64,000 nucleotides of DNA, taken from assembly GCA_037447215.1 (NCBI GenBank), contig JBBIHB010000010.1, positions 1-64,000 of the forward strand, read 5' to 3'. Source of the DNA: UBA1413 sp037447215. Lineage in GTDB: Bacteria > Bacteroidota > Bacteroidia > Bacteroidales > Prolixibacteraceae. Position 1 is the stretch's first letter. Each line of letters opens with the position of its first letter. The translations under genes and the position numbers were made by a program. The notes beneath the pieces are model-generated. The model was given only the letters and a program-made list of their open reading frames with translations, was not told the DNA's origin and ran no database searches. Of the stretch, positions 1 to 7,291 are shown piece after piece.

Positions 1-15
1 AAATCCAGCTTGTTT

Positions 16-171
16 TCATCCGAATTGGGGGGTCAGCTTGCTCCGGTCTATCCACTGCCCGTTCTCAATCTTGTTGTAATGGGAAATCCCCAGGCCAATC
101 TCAATAGCTACCTGCTTTTGCTGTAACCCTTTATTTTCTCTGAGACGCTTTATATTATCGGCGAAACTCAT
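16..171 (-). pseudogene. Truncated XRE-type helix-turn-helix regulator
   Basis: Starts with MSFADNIKRLRENKGLQ and continues through the recognition helix region to IENGQ, the usual core of a Cro/C1-type (XRE) DNA-binding domain. A TGA stop follows after only 51 residues, just past the fourth helix, whereas such regulators normally run at least 65-110 residues. The residues after ENGQ (WIDRSKLTPQFG) do not resemble the family, and a run of six C lies in this stretch, so a frameshift (real or assembly) is plausible. It is divergent from the MmcQ-like gene at 228. Being at the window edge, the downstream remainder cannot be examined. Confidence 0.5.
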
Positions 172-227
172 ATAATTACCTAACTTTACGCCGATAGAAA
201 AACGTTATCAGTGTTAGAAAAACATTT

Positions 228-575
228 ATGAACGTCGAAGAAATAAGGGAATATTGTTTATCGATGCCGGGGACTTCCGAGAGTTTCCCGTTTGATGAGG
301 TAACATTGGTTTTCAAGGTTATGGGCAAAATGTTTTGCCTGCTCAATCTCGATGGTGAACCGGGTGTCAACCTTAAAAATACCCCAGAAAAAATCATCGA
401 GATGCAGGAAATGTATTCCTTTGTATTGCCGGGTTACCACATGAATAAGGTGTATTGGAATATTGTTAAAACAGAACATGCACCCGATAACCTTTTAAAA
501 CATTGGATTTCGGAATCGTATATCCTTGTAGCAAATGGACTGCCAGGAAAACATAAGGAAGAACTCAAAAAGTGA
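228..575 (+). CDS. MmcQ/YjbR family protein
   Basis: 115 residues with the MmcQ/YjbR pattern: N-terminal EEIREYCLSMPGTSESFPF, a central FKVMGKMFCLLNLDGEP strand pair, and a C-terminal YHMNKVYWNIV stretch ending in a helix. The family has a CyaY-like fold and is thought to bind DNA; its physiological role is not established. Length is typical of the family. The S4-domain gene follows after 6 bases, so the two are probably cotranscribed. Confidence 0.85.
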   Translation: MNVEEIREYCLSMPGTSESFPFDEVTLVFKVMGKMFCLLNLDGEPGVNLKNTPEKIIEMQEMYSFVLPGYHMNKVYWNIVKTEHAPDNLLKHWISESYILVANGLPGKHKEELKK

Positions 576-581
576 AAAAAA

Positions 582-788
582 ATGAAGGACTTTAAACTAC
601 AGGAAGAATATATTGAATTGATCAGGCTGCTTAAATATGTCAGGTTGGCTGAAACCGGAGGCCAAGCTAAACAAATGGTTGACGAAGGGTTAATTAAACT
701 TAACGGCGTAGTGGAATTCAGGAAAAGAGCCAAACTAAGAAAAGATGACATTGTGGAGGCCGAAGGTATGGTAATCAAAATCGTATAA
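582..788 (+). CDS. Small S4-domain RNA-binding protein (YaaA/YbcJ type)
   Basis: 68 residues made almost entirely of one S4 RNA-binding fold: YIELIRLLKYVRLAETGGQAKQMVDEGLIKLNG, then a beta hairpin with VEFRKRAKLRKDDIV. Stand-alone S4 proteins of this size (YbcJ, YaaA) bind structured RNA and are usually linked to ribosome or rRNA metabolism. The pattern GGQAKQMVDEGxxxxNG is the classic S4 motif. Starts 6 bases after the MmcQ-like gene. A hairpin downstream may end the transcript. Confidence 0.85.
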   Translation: MKDFKLQEEYIELIRLLKYVRLAETGGQAKQMVDEGLIKLNGVVEFRKRAKLRKDDIVEAEGMVIKIV

Positions 789-822
789 AAAAAAGGAGCC
801 TTTAAGGCCCCTGAAAGTTTTT
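789..822. terminator. Putative bidirectional terminator
   Basis: An A-rich tract, then an imperfect stem AGGAGCC / GGCCCCT around a TTTAA loop, and GAAAGTTTTT. It lies between the convergent S4 gene and the carrier-protein-like gene, so it could serve both. The stem has one mismatch and the T tract is short. Confidence 0.45.
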
Positions 823-837
823 GTCCATCCTGCTGCT

Positions 838-1137
838 TCAGGCTGTTTGCCTTAACAATGTGATGGTGTCGTTAACTGAGTGCAGACTCCTGATGCTTTC
901 TTCTTCAATGTTCACTTTAAAAATACTTTCCAGATAATAAGTAAAAATTTTCCAGTCGGTAGTGTCAAAGTGGAGATCATCCTGAAAATCCGCTTCGAGC
1001 GAAATTTTCTCTTTACGAACCCCGGTTTTCCGAAGTGCCCTGTACAGGTTTCTCCTGATCTGTTTATTTTCCATGCTCAAATTGCTTTGATTGTTCACTG
1101 CTTCAACTTTAAGCGTTTTTTTTGATATGTTGAACAA
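838..1137 (-). CDS. Acyl-carrier-protein-like protein without the modifiable serine
   Basis: 99 residues (78 if the internal Met22 is the start). The C-terminal three quarters has the four-helix layout of an acyl carrier protein: ISLEADFQDDLHFDTTDW matches the ...DLGxDSLD... region. The serine that carries phosphopantetheine is replaced by Thr59 (DTT instead of DSL), so canonical activation is unlikely. In the same direction upstream lies the GNAT gene, 134 bases away. It might act as a structural or protein-protein interaction module; the real partner is unknown. The family call rests on pattern only. Confidence 0.5.
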   Translation of the reverse strand: MFNISKKTLKVEAVNNQSNLSMENKQIRRNLYRALRKTGVRKEKISLEADFQDDLHFDTTDWKIFTYYLESIFKVNIEEESIRSLHSVNDTITLLRQTA

Positions 1138-1271
1138 ATGAATTTCGGGGTCAAATATACCTATTATTTGAATACAACAAAAAAGTGCTTAACTAATTTT
1201 AACGCAAGTAACTTATATTTAAACTCTTATTATGCTAATAACACACTGCTCCCAATACCGGAGCCGGTTTT

Positions 1272-1832
1272 TCAGGGCCATGATTTATCCAGCAGCAAAG
1301 TAGTCCACTCCCTTTTCAACATGCTGTATTGTTTTAGGTCATAAAAGCGGTCGTAATGAAATTCACCTTCCCGTTCGATCCCCTCAAATTGAAACCCAAG
1401 TTTTTCTGGAATAGCCGAACTTCGATCATTCCCGACGGCGACTTTTATCTGCACCCTATTTCGGTTGAGGTTCCTGAATGCAAAATCGACAAGCTTCTTA
1501 ACAGTGTGAATCATAATACCCTTTCCTTGCATATTTTCGGCCAGCCAGTAACCAATTTCGGTTTTCTGGTTTACAGTATCCGAATCCTTATAACCTGCCA
1601 ATCCCGCGAAGTCACCTTTATACCAGATGGTATATACCAAATCGTTTTTGGGGCTTTGCTGAATCTGCCTGATATAATCCCTTGTATCTTCAGGTTTTCT
1701 GGTCTGGTCAACAAAAGGCAGCCATTTCCTCAAATACTCCCTGTCGCGTTCGATAGTTTCGAAAATCAATCCGGCATGTGCCATTTTAAGTTGCTGCAAG
1801 TGAATGTTATCCTCGACCATAAGGTATTCCAT
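1272..1832 (-). CDS. GNAT family N-acetyltransferase, RimJ/RimL type
   Basis: 186 residues with the GNAT acetyl-CoA motif A as QGKGIMIHTVKKLVDFAF and the flanking EIGYWLAENMQ and NRVQIKVAVGNDRSSAIPEKLGFQFEGIEREGEF, which is the RimL/YdaF pattern of enzymes that acetylate N-termini of ribosomal proteins or related substrates. Length is typical. The gene follows the secreted propeller-like gene by 11 bases on the same strand, suggesting cotranscription. The substrate cannot be told from sequence. Confidence 0.85.
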   Translation of the reverse strand: MEYLMVEDNIHLQQLKMAHAGLIFETIERDREYLRKWLPFVDQTRKPEDTRDYIRQIQQSPKNDLVYTIWYKGDFAGLAGYKDSDTVNQKTEIGYWLAENMQGKGIMIHTVKKLVDFAFRNLNRNRVQIKVAVGNDRSSAIPEKLGFQFEGIEREGEFHYDRFYDLKQYSMLKREWTTLLLDKSWP

Positions 1833-1843
1833 TGTATCGGTAT

Positions 1844-2746
1844 TTATTCGGTTATTAATTGTGGAAGCAGAAACAACTGTTCAGGAACAACAGGGGTCCT
1901 TTCACATGAAAACAGAATTGTATCGGATGAAACATATGCGATCCCTTCAGTTTGTGCCATCGACAAGCCACTTAATTCAACATAAGTAATTTTCCAGGAT
2001 GAAAAATTGACAGGATTAAAATCGTTGATTACCCAGGCAAATGGTTTAAACTGACTATAGCCGATTAGGAACAGGTGTTTCCCGTCGGGGGTAATGTCAG
2101 CGCCAGTTACAAGACCCCTTGAATCAAAAGATACCGGACATATTGAAACAACAAAATTTCCGGGTGTTTTGGGAAGCGAATAGAGGTTTGTCCGATTATT
2201 TACCCAATCTTTTGTTAAAAGATAAAGCGAATCGGAATATGCGATGATGGCTTCGCAATCGAAAGAGTGGGCATGTGGTGCAGCCGTAAAATCAACCTGA
2301 TCGGGGTACGAATAATGGATTTTCTGAGCTTCTACTTCCTGTTTACCATACAGTCTGATTTGTTTTTTCGCTACTTTATAAATGATCAGATTTCGGCGGT
2401 TGCCGATATTATTACCGGAATCAGCAATATAAAAATAGTTTTCATCCTGGGCGATGTCCTCCCAATCGATGTTTGAGGCACCCTTTAGGGTAGCTTCAGC
2501 GACAATTTCCCCATTGAGGTTAATCCCATAAAGGATATTGGGGCCACCGCTGTCAGTTATTGTCCATAAAATCCCGCGGTCATATACTATACCCGAATTT
2601 TCAGCCAACTTAGGGGGTAACAAGGCGAATGGTTTTGGTGCAGTTTCTGTCTCCTCTGTAGGAAAATCAGGTGCTTTGCTTTTATTGCCTGAAAAGATCG
2701 AGGGAAGAAAAATCACCAATAATAGTAATACCTTATTTACAAACAT
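1844..2746 (-). CDS. Secreted beta-propeller-like protein, function unknown
   Basis: About 300 residues. I place the start at the Met of MFVNKVLLLLVIFLPS, which opens a signal peptide; an upstream in-frame Met at 2776 would add a non-signal extension. The mature part has repeating short blocks (GIVYDRGILWTITDSGGPNILYGINLNGEI, WEDIAQDENYFYIADSGNN, CEAIIAYSDSLYLLTKD, TGADITPDGKHLFLIGY) like the blades of a beta-propeller. It recalls exported propellers annotated as SdiA-regulated or phytase-esterase-like proteins. No catalytic residues can be named. Confidence 0.6.
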   Translation of the reverse strand: MFVNKVLLLLVIFLPSIFSGNKSKAPDFPTEETETAPKPFALLPPKLAENSGIVYDRGILWTITDSGGPNILYGINLNGEIVAEATLKGASNIDWEDIAQDENYFYIADSGNNIGNRRNLIIYKVAKKQIRLYGKQEVEAQKIHYSYPDQVDFTAAPHAHSFDCEAIIAYSDSLYLLTKDWVNNRTNLYSLPKTPGNFVVSICPVSFDSRGLVTGADITPDGKHLFLIGYSQFKPFAWVINDFNPVNFSSWKITYVELSGLSMAQTEGIAYVSSDTILFSCERTPVVPEQLFLLPQLITE

Positions 2747-2853
2747 GGGCATAAAATCTACTGGTTGTCTTAGCAAAAATAAGGGTAAATGCTTTCAAAT
2801 AACATTCGCCAAAAAACAAAACCAAGCTATAATACTGACTTGTCATTGATTTG

Positions 2854-2883
2854 TTTGTTACAGCATTTTCTTTTTTAAATTTG
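2854..2883 (+). promoter_or_regulatory. Bacteroidota-type promoter for the cyclophilin array
   Basis: TTTG at 2854-2857, an 18-base spacer, and TAAATTTG (matches TAnnTTTG) at 2876-2883, with the ATG of the first cyclophilin 18 bases further on. This matches the -33/-7 consensus of the Bacteroidota housekeeping sigma factor. Confidence 0.65.
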
Positions 2884-2900
2884 CGGGAAAAGAGTAAAAA

Positions 2901-3722
2901 ATGAACAGGGTTATTATTTCACTATCGGCATTATTTCTGGCTATGGTGATTTCGTGCAGCAATTCGCCGCAGCCAATGCGAGAAAAAATCGTTGTCCTTT
3001 CAACCGAAATGGGGGATATTAAGCTAAAGTTATACAACGAAACCCCGCTTCACCGGGATAATTTTCTGAAATTGGCAGGAGAGGGTTTTTACGATGGTTT
3101 ATTGTTCCATAGGGTTATCAATTATTTTATGATACAGGGAGGCGATCCCGACTCGAAAACTGCTGCTCCCGGTTCCCGTTTGGGAAGTGGGGGTCCGGGC
3201 TATACCATTCCTGCTGAAATTGTCGAAAAATACTATCATAAAAAAGGGGCTTTAGCTGCTGCACGACAGGGGGATCAGGTAAACCCAGAACGACAGTCAA
3301 GCGGATCGCAGTTTTATATTGTACAGGGAAAAATATGGCGCCCCGGCGAACTCGACACCATGGAAATGCAACGGAATATGTCGCAACAACAGGCGATTTT
3401 CAATCGTCATTTTATGGCCGCACAAGAGGAGTTAAACAGGTTCAGGCAACAAAACGATGAGGCTGGTTTTAATATTAGGGTTGCCGAACTTCGTGAAGAA
3501 GCTGACAGTATTTTCAAAGCAACTCCACGCTTTGCATTTACCCAGAACCAGAGGAATGCATATACAAACATGGGAGGTTATCCCTCTCTTGACGGAGCCT
3601 ATACTGTATTTGGCGAAGTGATTGAAGGGTTGGAAGTTATTGAAAAAATTGCCGCGGTTGAAACCGATTCAGCCAACCGTCCGCTGACTGATATAAAAAT
3701 GAAAATCAAAGTTTTGGATTAA
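2901..3722 (+). CDS. Exported cyclophilin-type peptidyl-prolyl isomerase, lipoprotein
   Basis: 273 residues. A signal peptide ends in a lipobox with Cys19, so the protein should be lipid-anchored in the envelope. The cyclophilin domain starts near residue 30. The active-site block LLFHRVINYFMIQGGDP keeps the Arg, Phe and Gln that define cyclophilins, and SGSQFYIV is the second conserved block. Between it and the C-terminal YTVFGEVIEGLEVIEKI there is a helical, Gln- and Glu-rich insertion of about 70 residues not found in minimal cyclophilins. First of three tandem homologous genes, with a good promoter upstream. Confidence 0.93.
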   Translation: MNRVIISLSALFLAMVISCSNSPQPMREKIVVLSTEMGDIKLKLYNETPLHRDNFLKLAGEGFYDGLLFHRVINYFMIQGGDPDSKTAAPGSRLGSGGPGYTIPAEIVEKYYHKKGALAAARQGDQVNPERQSSGSQFYIVQGKIWRPGELDTMEMQRNMSQQQAIFNRHFMAAQEELNRFRQQNDEAGFNIRVAELREEADSIFKATPRFAFTQNQRNAYTNMGGYPSLDGAYTVFGEVIEGLEVIEKIAAVETDSANRPLTDIKMKIKVLD

Positions 3723-3724
3723 GC

Positions 3725-4531
3725 ATGAAGGTTTTTTTCGGGGTTTTACTAATTAGCTTAATTTGGTCTGGCACCGATGCCCAATCCCGCAAGGTCCGAA
3801 TTTCGACCAACCTCGGCGATATGGTTTTTGTGATTTACGATGATACGCCCATGCACAGGGATGCTTTTCTGCAGCTTGCCCGCGAAGGGTATTACGAAGG
3901 AACCCTCTTTTACCGTGTAATCAGTGATTTTCTGATCCAGGGTGGTTCACGTTCATCGAGAAATGCGGCTCCCGGTAAGCGTATCGGGTATGGCGATCCC
4001 GACAAAACTGTTGATGATGAGATATTAACCCATTATTTTCATAAGAAAGGCGCGTTATGTGCCCCCCGTCAACCCGATGAAAAAAACCCTTTTAAGCAAT
4101 CGGACATTTCACAGTTTTATATCGTAAAAGGCAAAATTTTTACCCCGGGAGCACTCGACACCATGGAATTGGCAGTAAACAATCCGATAATGAAGCGCAT
4201 TACCGACAGGTACCTTACCAATGATGTCCGCGAAAAGCTGGCAGTCCTCAGGTCAGAAAAGAAAGCAAATGAATTCAGGGCCATTGCCGAACCTTTACGC
4301 CGAAGGATTGATACTGAATATGCCCTTGCTCCCGGGAAGCTCAATTTTTCGGAGCAACAGCGAAAAGCTTATACAACAGTGGGCGGTTATCCTGATTTGG
4401 ATGGAAAGTACACCGTTTTCGGAGAATGTATCGAAGGATTTGAGGTAATCGACAGGATATCGGAACTAAAAACCGATGGTTATGACAGGCCGATAACCGA
4501 TGTAAAAATCAGCGTAATGATTTTAAATTAA
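3725..4531 (+). CDS. Exported cyclophilin-type peptidyl-prolyl isomerase (second copy)
   Basis: 268 residues, starting 2 bases after the first cyclophilin. The signal peptide ends near SGTDAQ with no lipobox Cys, so this copy should be soluble in the periplasm. Active-site block TLFYRVISDFLIQGGS keeps the Arg, Phe and Gln; ISQFYIV and YTVFGECIEGFEVIDRI follow. It carries the same kind of helical insertion (about residues 145-205) as the preceding copy, indicating duplication of an already modified cyclophilin. Likely role: proline isomerisation or chaperone function during folding of exported proteins. Confidence 0.93.
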   Translation: MKVFFGVLLISLIWSGTDAQSRKVRISTNLGDMVFVIYDDTPMHRDAFLQLAREGYYEGTLFYRVISDFLIQGGSRSSRNAAPGKRIGYGDPDKTVDDEILTHYFHKKGALCAPRQPDEKNPFKQSDISQFYIVKGKIFTPGALDTMELAVNNPIMKRITDRYLTNDVREKLAVLRSEKKANEFRAIAEPLRRRIDTEYALAPGKLNFSEQQRKAYTTVGGYPDLDGKYTVFGECIEGFEVIDRISELKTDGYDRPITDVKISVMILN

Positions 4532-4535
4532 GATT

Positions 4536-5873
4536 ATGAACAAGGCCAACAGTATTGTACATATCGTTTTATTGATTTTGACATTCGTATTCCTGAATGG
4601 CTGCGGGCAACGGGAACAAGCTTCCCTGCCCCCGGTTGTGGAAACTGAAAACAATGGCGACGATCAGGTAAAATGGCAGCAGCTTTTAAGCTCAATTGTT
4701 ACAATAAACACTTACGATAACGATCGGATACTCGAAATCGGGCAGGGTTTTTTTATCGACAGCAGTCTTGTGGTTACCCGGCTTTCGATGATGAATGCAG
4801 CCAACCGGGCAATCATTTTTCCGCATGACGGAGATAAGGGATTCGAGGCTGATGGCTTTATGGTTCTTGACCGTATAAGCGACCTGATTATCCTCAGTGT
4901 TGGTTCAGCAAAACGAACCCCTTTAAAACTTTATGCCGACAGCGTGCCCAACTCGGCCAAAACCATTGTAGTTACCAAACCCACTGGAGGAACACTGCAA
5001 TTGCGAACCGGAAGGGTTGAAGCGTTCACACATAAAACGGGACTTCCTTTATACCATGTTTCAAACCAGATTCTGAAAAACTCGTTTGGTTTGCCCCTAT
5101 TCCTTAGCAACCAGCAAGTACTCGGACTGGGTTTTTCCGATGTTGTGGATTACCGTCAGCGAAGCCTTGTTGTTCCGTCCTGGCTGGTTTCAGAGGTCCT
5201 CGAAAAGTCAGCTAAAGAACCTAGGCCCCTTTCCGAAACCCAAAGCCATAACGACAAACGGACAGCCGAAGCAAACAGCCGGATCAGGGGAATCAGGATT
5301 GTCACTGACTTTGGCGACATAATAATAAGGCTCTTTAACGAAACTCCCGATTACCGTGATAATTTTATCCGGCTCGCTGAAGAGGGTTTCTACGACAGCC
5401 TGCTTGTACACCGAATAATTTCCGGTTTGGGAATACAAAGCGGAGCAGCCGACACCCGTTTTGCCCGAAAAGAGGATGTGGTGGGCTGGAAAGGGCCAGG
5501 ATATACAATGCCTGCACATATAGTACCGGGAAAATTTCATCAAAGGGGCGTTATATGTTCTCCAAGGCGGCCTGATAATGAAAATGCAAGACGACGTTCA
5601 GAAGGTTCGCAATACTTCATTGTTTCGGGAAGAACTTATACTGACCGCGAACTTGATGATATTCAGAAAGAAACCGGGCACACCTTTACAGCCCAGCACC
5701 GTCAGGTTTATAAATCTATAGGTGGGGCTCCTCATCTCGATGGCAGTTATACAATTTTTGGCGAGGTGGTTTCGGGAATGGAAGTGGTGGACGAAATGGT
5801 AAAAGTGGAAGTGGGAAGGGAATTCAGACCGGTTAAAGATATCAGGGTGAGAAGGGTCACTATTTTGCGATAA
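4536..5873 (+). CDS. Lipoprotein: decayed trypsin-like protease domain fused to a cyclophilin domain
   Basis: 445 residues, third in the array, 4 bases after the second. Lipobox with Cys23. Residues about 50-220 follow the HtrA/trypsin pattern: SIVTINTY, GFFIDSSLVVTRLS, ISDLIILSV, NSFGLPLF. The Asp is kept (Asp116), and Ser183 sits where the nucleophile should be, but the GNSGGP block is altered to KNSFGLP and the His position after VVT is Ser84. Proteolysis is therefore unlikely. Residues about 250-445 are a cyclophilin domain lacking the long insertion of its neighbours; its active block LLVHRIISGLGIQSG retains Arg and Gln but has Leu for the usual Phe. It may act as a binding scaffold more than an enzyme. 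Confidence 0.8.
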   Translation: MNKANSIVHIVLLILTFVFLNGCGQREQASLPPVVETENNGDDQVKWQQLLSSIVTINTYDNDRILEIGQGFFIDSSLVVTRLSMMNAANRAIIFPHDGDKGFEADGFMVLDRISDLIILSVGSAKRTPLKLYADSVPNSAKTIVVTKPTGGTLQLRTGRVEAFTHKTGLPLYHVSNQILKNSFGLPLFLSNQQVLGLGFSDVVDYRQRSLVVPSWLVSEVLEKSAKEPRPLSETQSHNDKRTAEANSRIRGIRIVTDFGDIIIRLFNETPDYRDNFIRLAEEGFYDSLLVHRIISGLGIQSGAADTRFARKEDVVGWKGPGYTMPAHIVPGKFHQRGVICSPRRPDNENARRRSEGSQYFIVSGRTYTDRELDDIQKETGHTFTAQHRQVYKSIGGAPHLDGSYTIFGEVVSGMEVVDEMVKVEVGREFRPVKDIRVRRVTILR

Positions 5874-5878
5874 AAGAG

Positions 5879-6568
5879 TCAGTTATCGGCGGTAGCCAGA
5901 GTGGCAATACTTACTTTTGCAACGCCAGCATTCAGTAAGGCATATGCTGCAGCCTCAAGGGTCGAACCGGTGGTTACTACATCGTCAACCAAGAGGATAT
6001 GTTTATTTCCTGTCTTTTCAGGGAACAATACCTCGAAAATCCCTTCAACATTTTGCCAACGTTCGAATCTGGTTTTGCGGGTTTGTGTTGAAGTAAACCT
6101 TGCGCGTATGAGGTTCCCTGTAGAGAGTTCCTTTTTAAGCGACTCCGAAATACCCATGGCAATCCATTCGCTCTGGTTGTATCCCCTCTGTTTTTCCTTT
6201 TGTTTATGCAAGGGAACCACCATTACAGTATCCACATCAGAAAAACCGGAATCCCGGATATCATTACCGAACATTAAACCCATCTCATAGCCCAGTTCTT
6301 TCATTCCTTTGTATTTAAGATAATGTACCAGTTTCTGATAGTGACTGCCCTTCCTGAAATGCAACCAGGATGTGGCATACTCAACCTTAACCCTTCCCCA
6401 GAAAAGTTGTGCTACTTTATTATCAGGGATATTGTGAAAACCTGTTTTTGGTAAATCGTTTACGCAATGAAGGCATAAATATTTTTCTCCGGAAAAAAGT
6501 TTATCGTTACAAGTAACACACAACGATGGAAAAAACAATTCACCGAAACTTTGTAACCAATCATTCAT
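5879..6568 (-). CDS. comF: ComF family phosphoribosyltransferase-like protein
   Basis: 229 residues. An N-terminal zinc-ribbon-like part with two Cys pairs (CVTC and CLHC within residues 17-40) precedes a type I phosphoribosyltransferase domain whose PRPP loop reads HILLVDDVVTTGSTL. This is the standard ComF layout; ComF proteins are needed for handling of single-stranded DNA during natural transformation in several bacteria. QRGYNQSEWIA is also a ComF hallmark. It is convergent with the cyclophilin array with only 5 bases between stops. Confidence 0.9.
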   Translation of the reverse strand: MNDWLQSFGELFFPSLCVTCNDKLFSGEKYLCLHCVNDLPKTGFHNIPDNKVAQLFWGRVKVEYATSWLHFRKGSHYQKLVHYLKYKGMKELGYEMGLMFGNDIRDSGFSDVDTVMVVPLHKQKEKQRGYNQSEWIAMGISESLKKELSTGNLIRARFTSTQTRKTRFERWQNVEGIFEVLFPEKTGNKHILLVDDVVTTGSTLEAAAYALLNAGVAKVSIATLATADN

Positions 6569-6709
6569 GGCTATGAATTTTCAGCAAAGTTAAATTACTG
6601 TATCCAATTAACGTTGTATTAATAATAACTTTATAAATTGCGTTCTCTAATTAACCAACTGTTAACTGCTTTATAAAGATGGCTTAAAATGTCCGATTAT
6701 TTCAAACCT

Positions 6710-6717
6710 TACTTTTG
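6710..6717 (+). promoter_or_regulatory. Putative -7 element
   Basis: TACTTTTG matches TAnnTTTG and lies 23 bases before the ATG at 6741. No clear -33 TTG at the right spacing. Confidence 0.4.
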
Positions 6718-6740
6718 ATCTGAATTAATTTAGAATAATA

Positions 6741-7091
6741 ATGAAAAAAATTTATACGTTGGCATTTCTGATTTTTATCGCTGCCACAGTGTTCGCAAAC
6801 GGAGTAAATGAATCGAAAGAAACCGGCAAACCGGGTCAGTCAATGGTTTTATCAGGAAAAGTAACCGATATGGAATCGGGCGAAGCGCTGACAGGTGTTA
6901 AAATAGAAATTCCAGGACTGAACATATGGGCTTACACCGATTTTGATGGAACCTACTCAGTGGTTCTCCCCGAAAAAGGAACATATAAGGTAAACTACCA
7001 GCTCATTACTTACCATAAGGTTATTGAACAAAAGATAGATGCAAAAAGCAACGACATAGTTGAACTTGATATTAAACTTAAGAGGTTATAA
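6741..7091 (+). CDS. Small secreted carboxypeptidase-regulatory-like domain protein
   Basis: 116 residues: a signal peptide (KKIYTLAFLIFIAATVFANG) and a single CarboxypepD_reg-like immunoglobulin-type fold, with VLSGKVTDMESGEALTGVKIEIPG and YTDFDGTYSVVLPEKGTYKVNYQLITY. In Bacteroidota this fold usually forms the N-terminus of TonB-dependent receptors; here it stands alone. Monocistronic by context, with its own promoter element and a strong terminator. Role unknown. Confidence 0.85.
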   Translation: MKKIYTLAFLIFIAATVFANGVNESKETGKPGQSMVLSGKVTDMESGEALTGVKIEIPGLNIWAYTDFDGTYSVVLPEKGTYKVNYQLITYHKVIEQKIDAKSNDIVELDIKLKRL

Positions 7092-7132
7092 TCTTAAATA
7101 GCCTGTTTATCAGGGATTGATTTACCGAATAT

Positions 7133-7166
7133 AAAAAAGGGATTGGCCGAACCAATCCCTTTTTTA
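7133..7166 (+). terminator. Rho-independent terminator
   Basis: Perfect stem GGGATTGG / CCAATCCC with loop CCGAA, preceded by six A and followed by six T, 41 bases after the stop of the small secreted protein. The A tract extends the stem and could let it work in both directions. Confidence 0.85.
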
Positions 7167-7237
7167 TTCTGAAATTCAAAATCCTTCTAAATAAGCATCA
7201 AAACCTGATGGTAATGGTTCATTGTTTAATATTTTGC

Positions 7238-7245
7238 TAATTTTG
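7238..7245 (+). promoter_or_regulatory. Putative -7 element before the cytochrome fusion gene
   Basis: TAATTTTG matches TAnnTTTG, 47 bases before the ATG at 7292. The nearest TTG upstream is at a non-ideal distance. Confidence 0.35.
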
Positions 7246-7291
7246 AGGGCATACTGCATATTTATTTTTTTAATTGCTTTTACTTTTTGTT

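Noticed and set aside
7274..7291. TTG start for the cytochrome fusion gene
   Set aside because: An ATG six codons later opens directly with the basic stretch before the membrane helix, as usual for NapC-type proteins.
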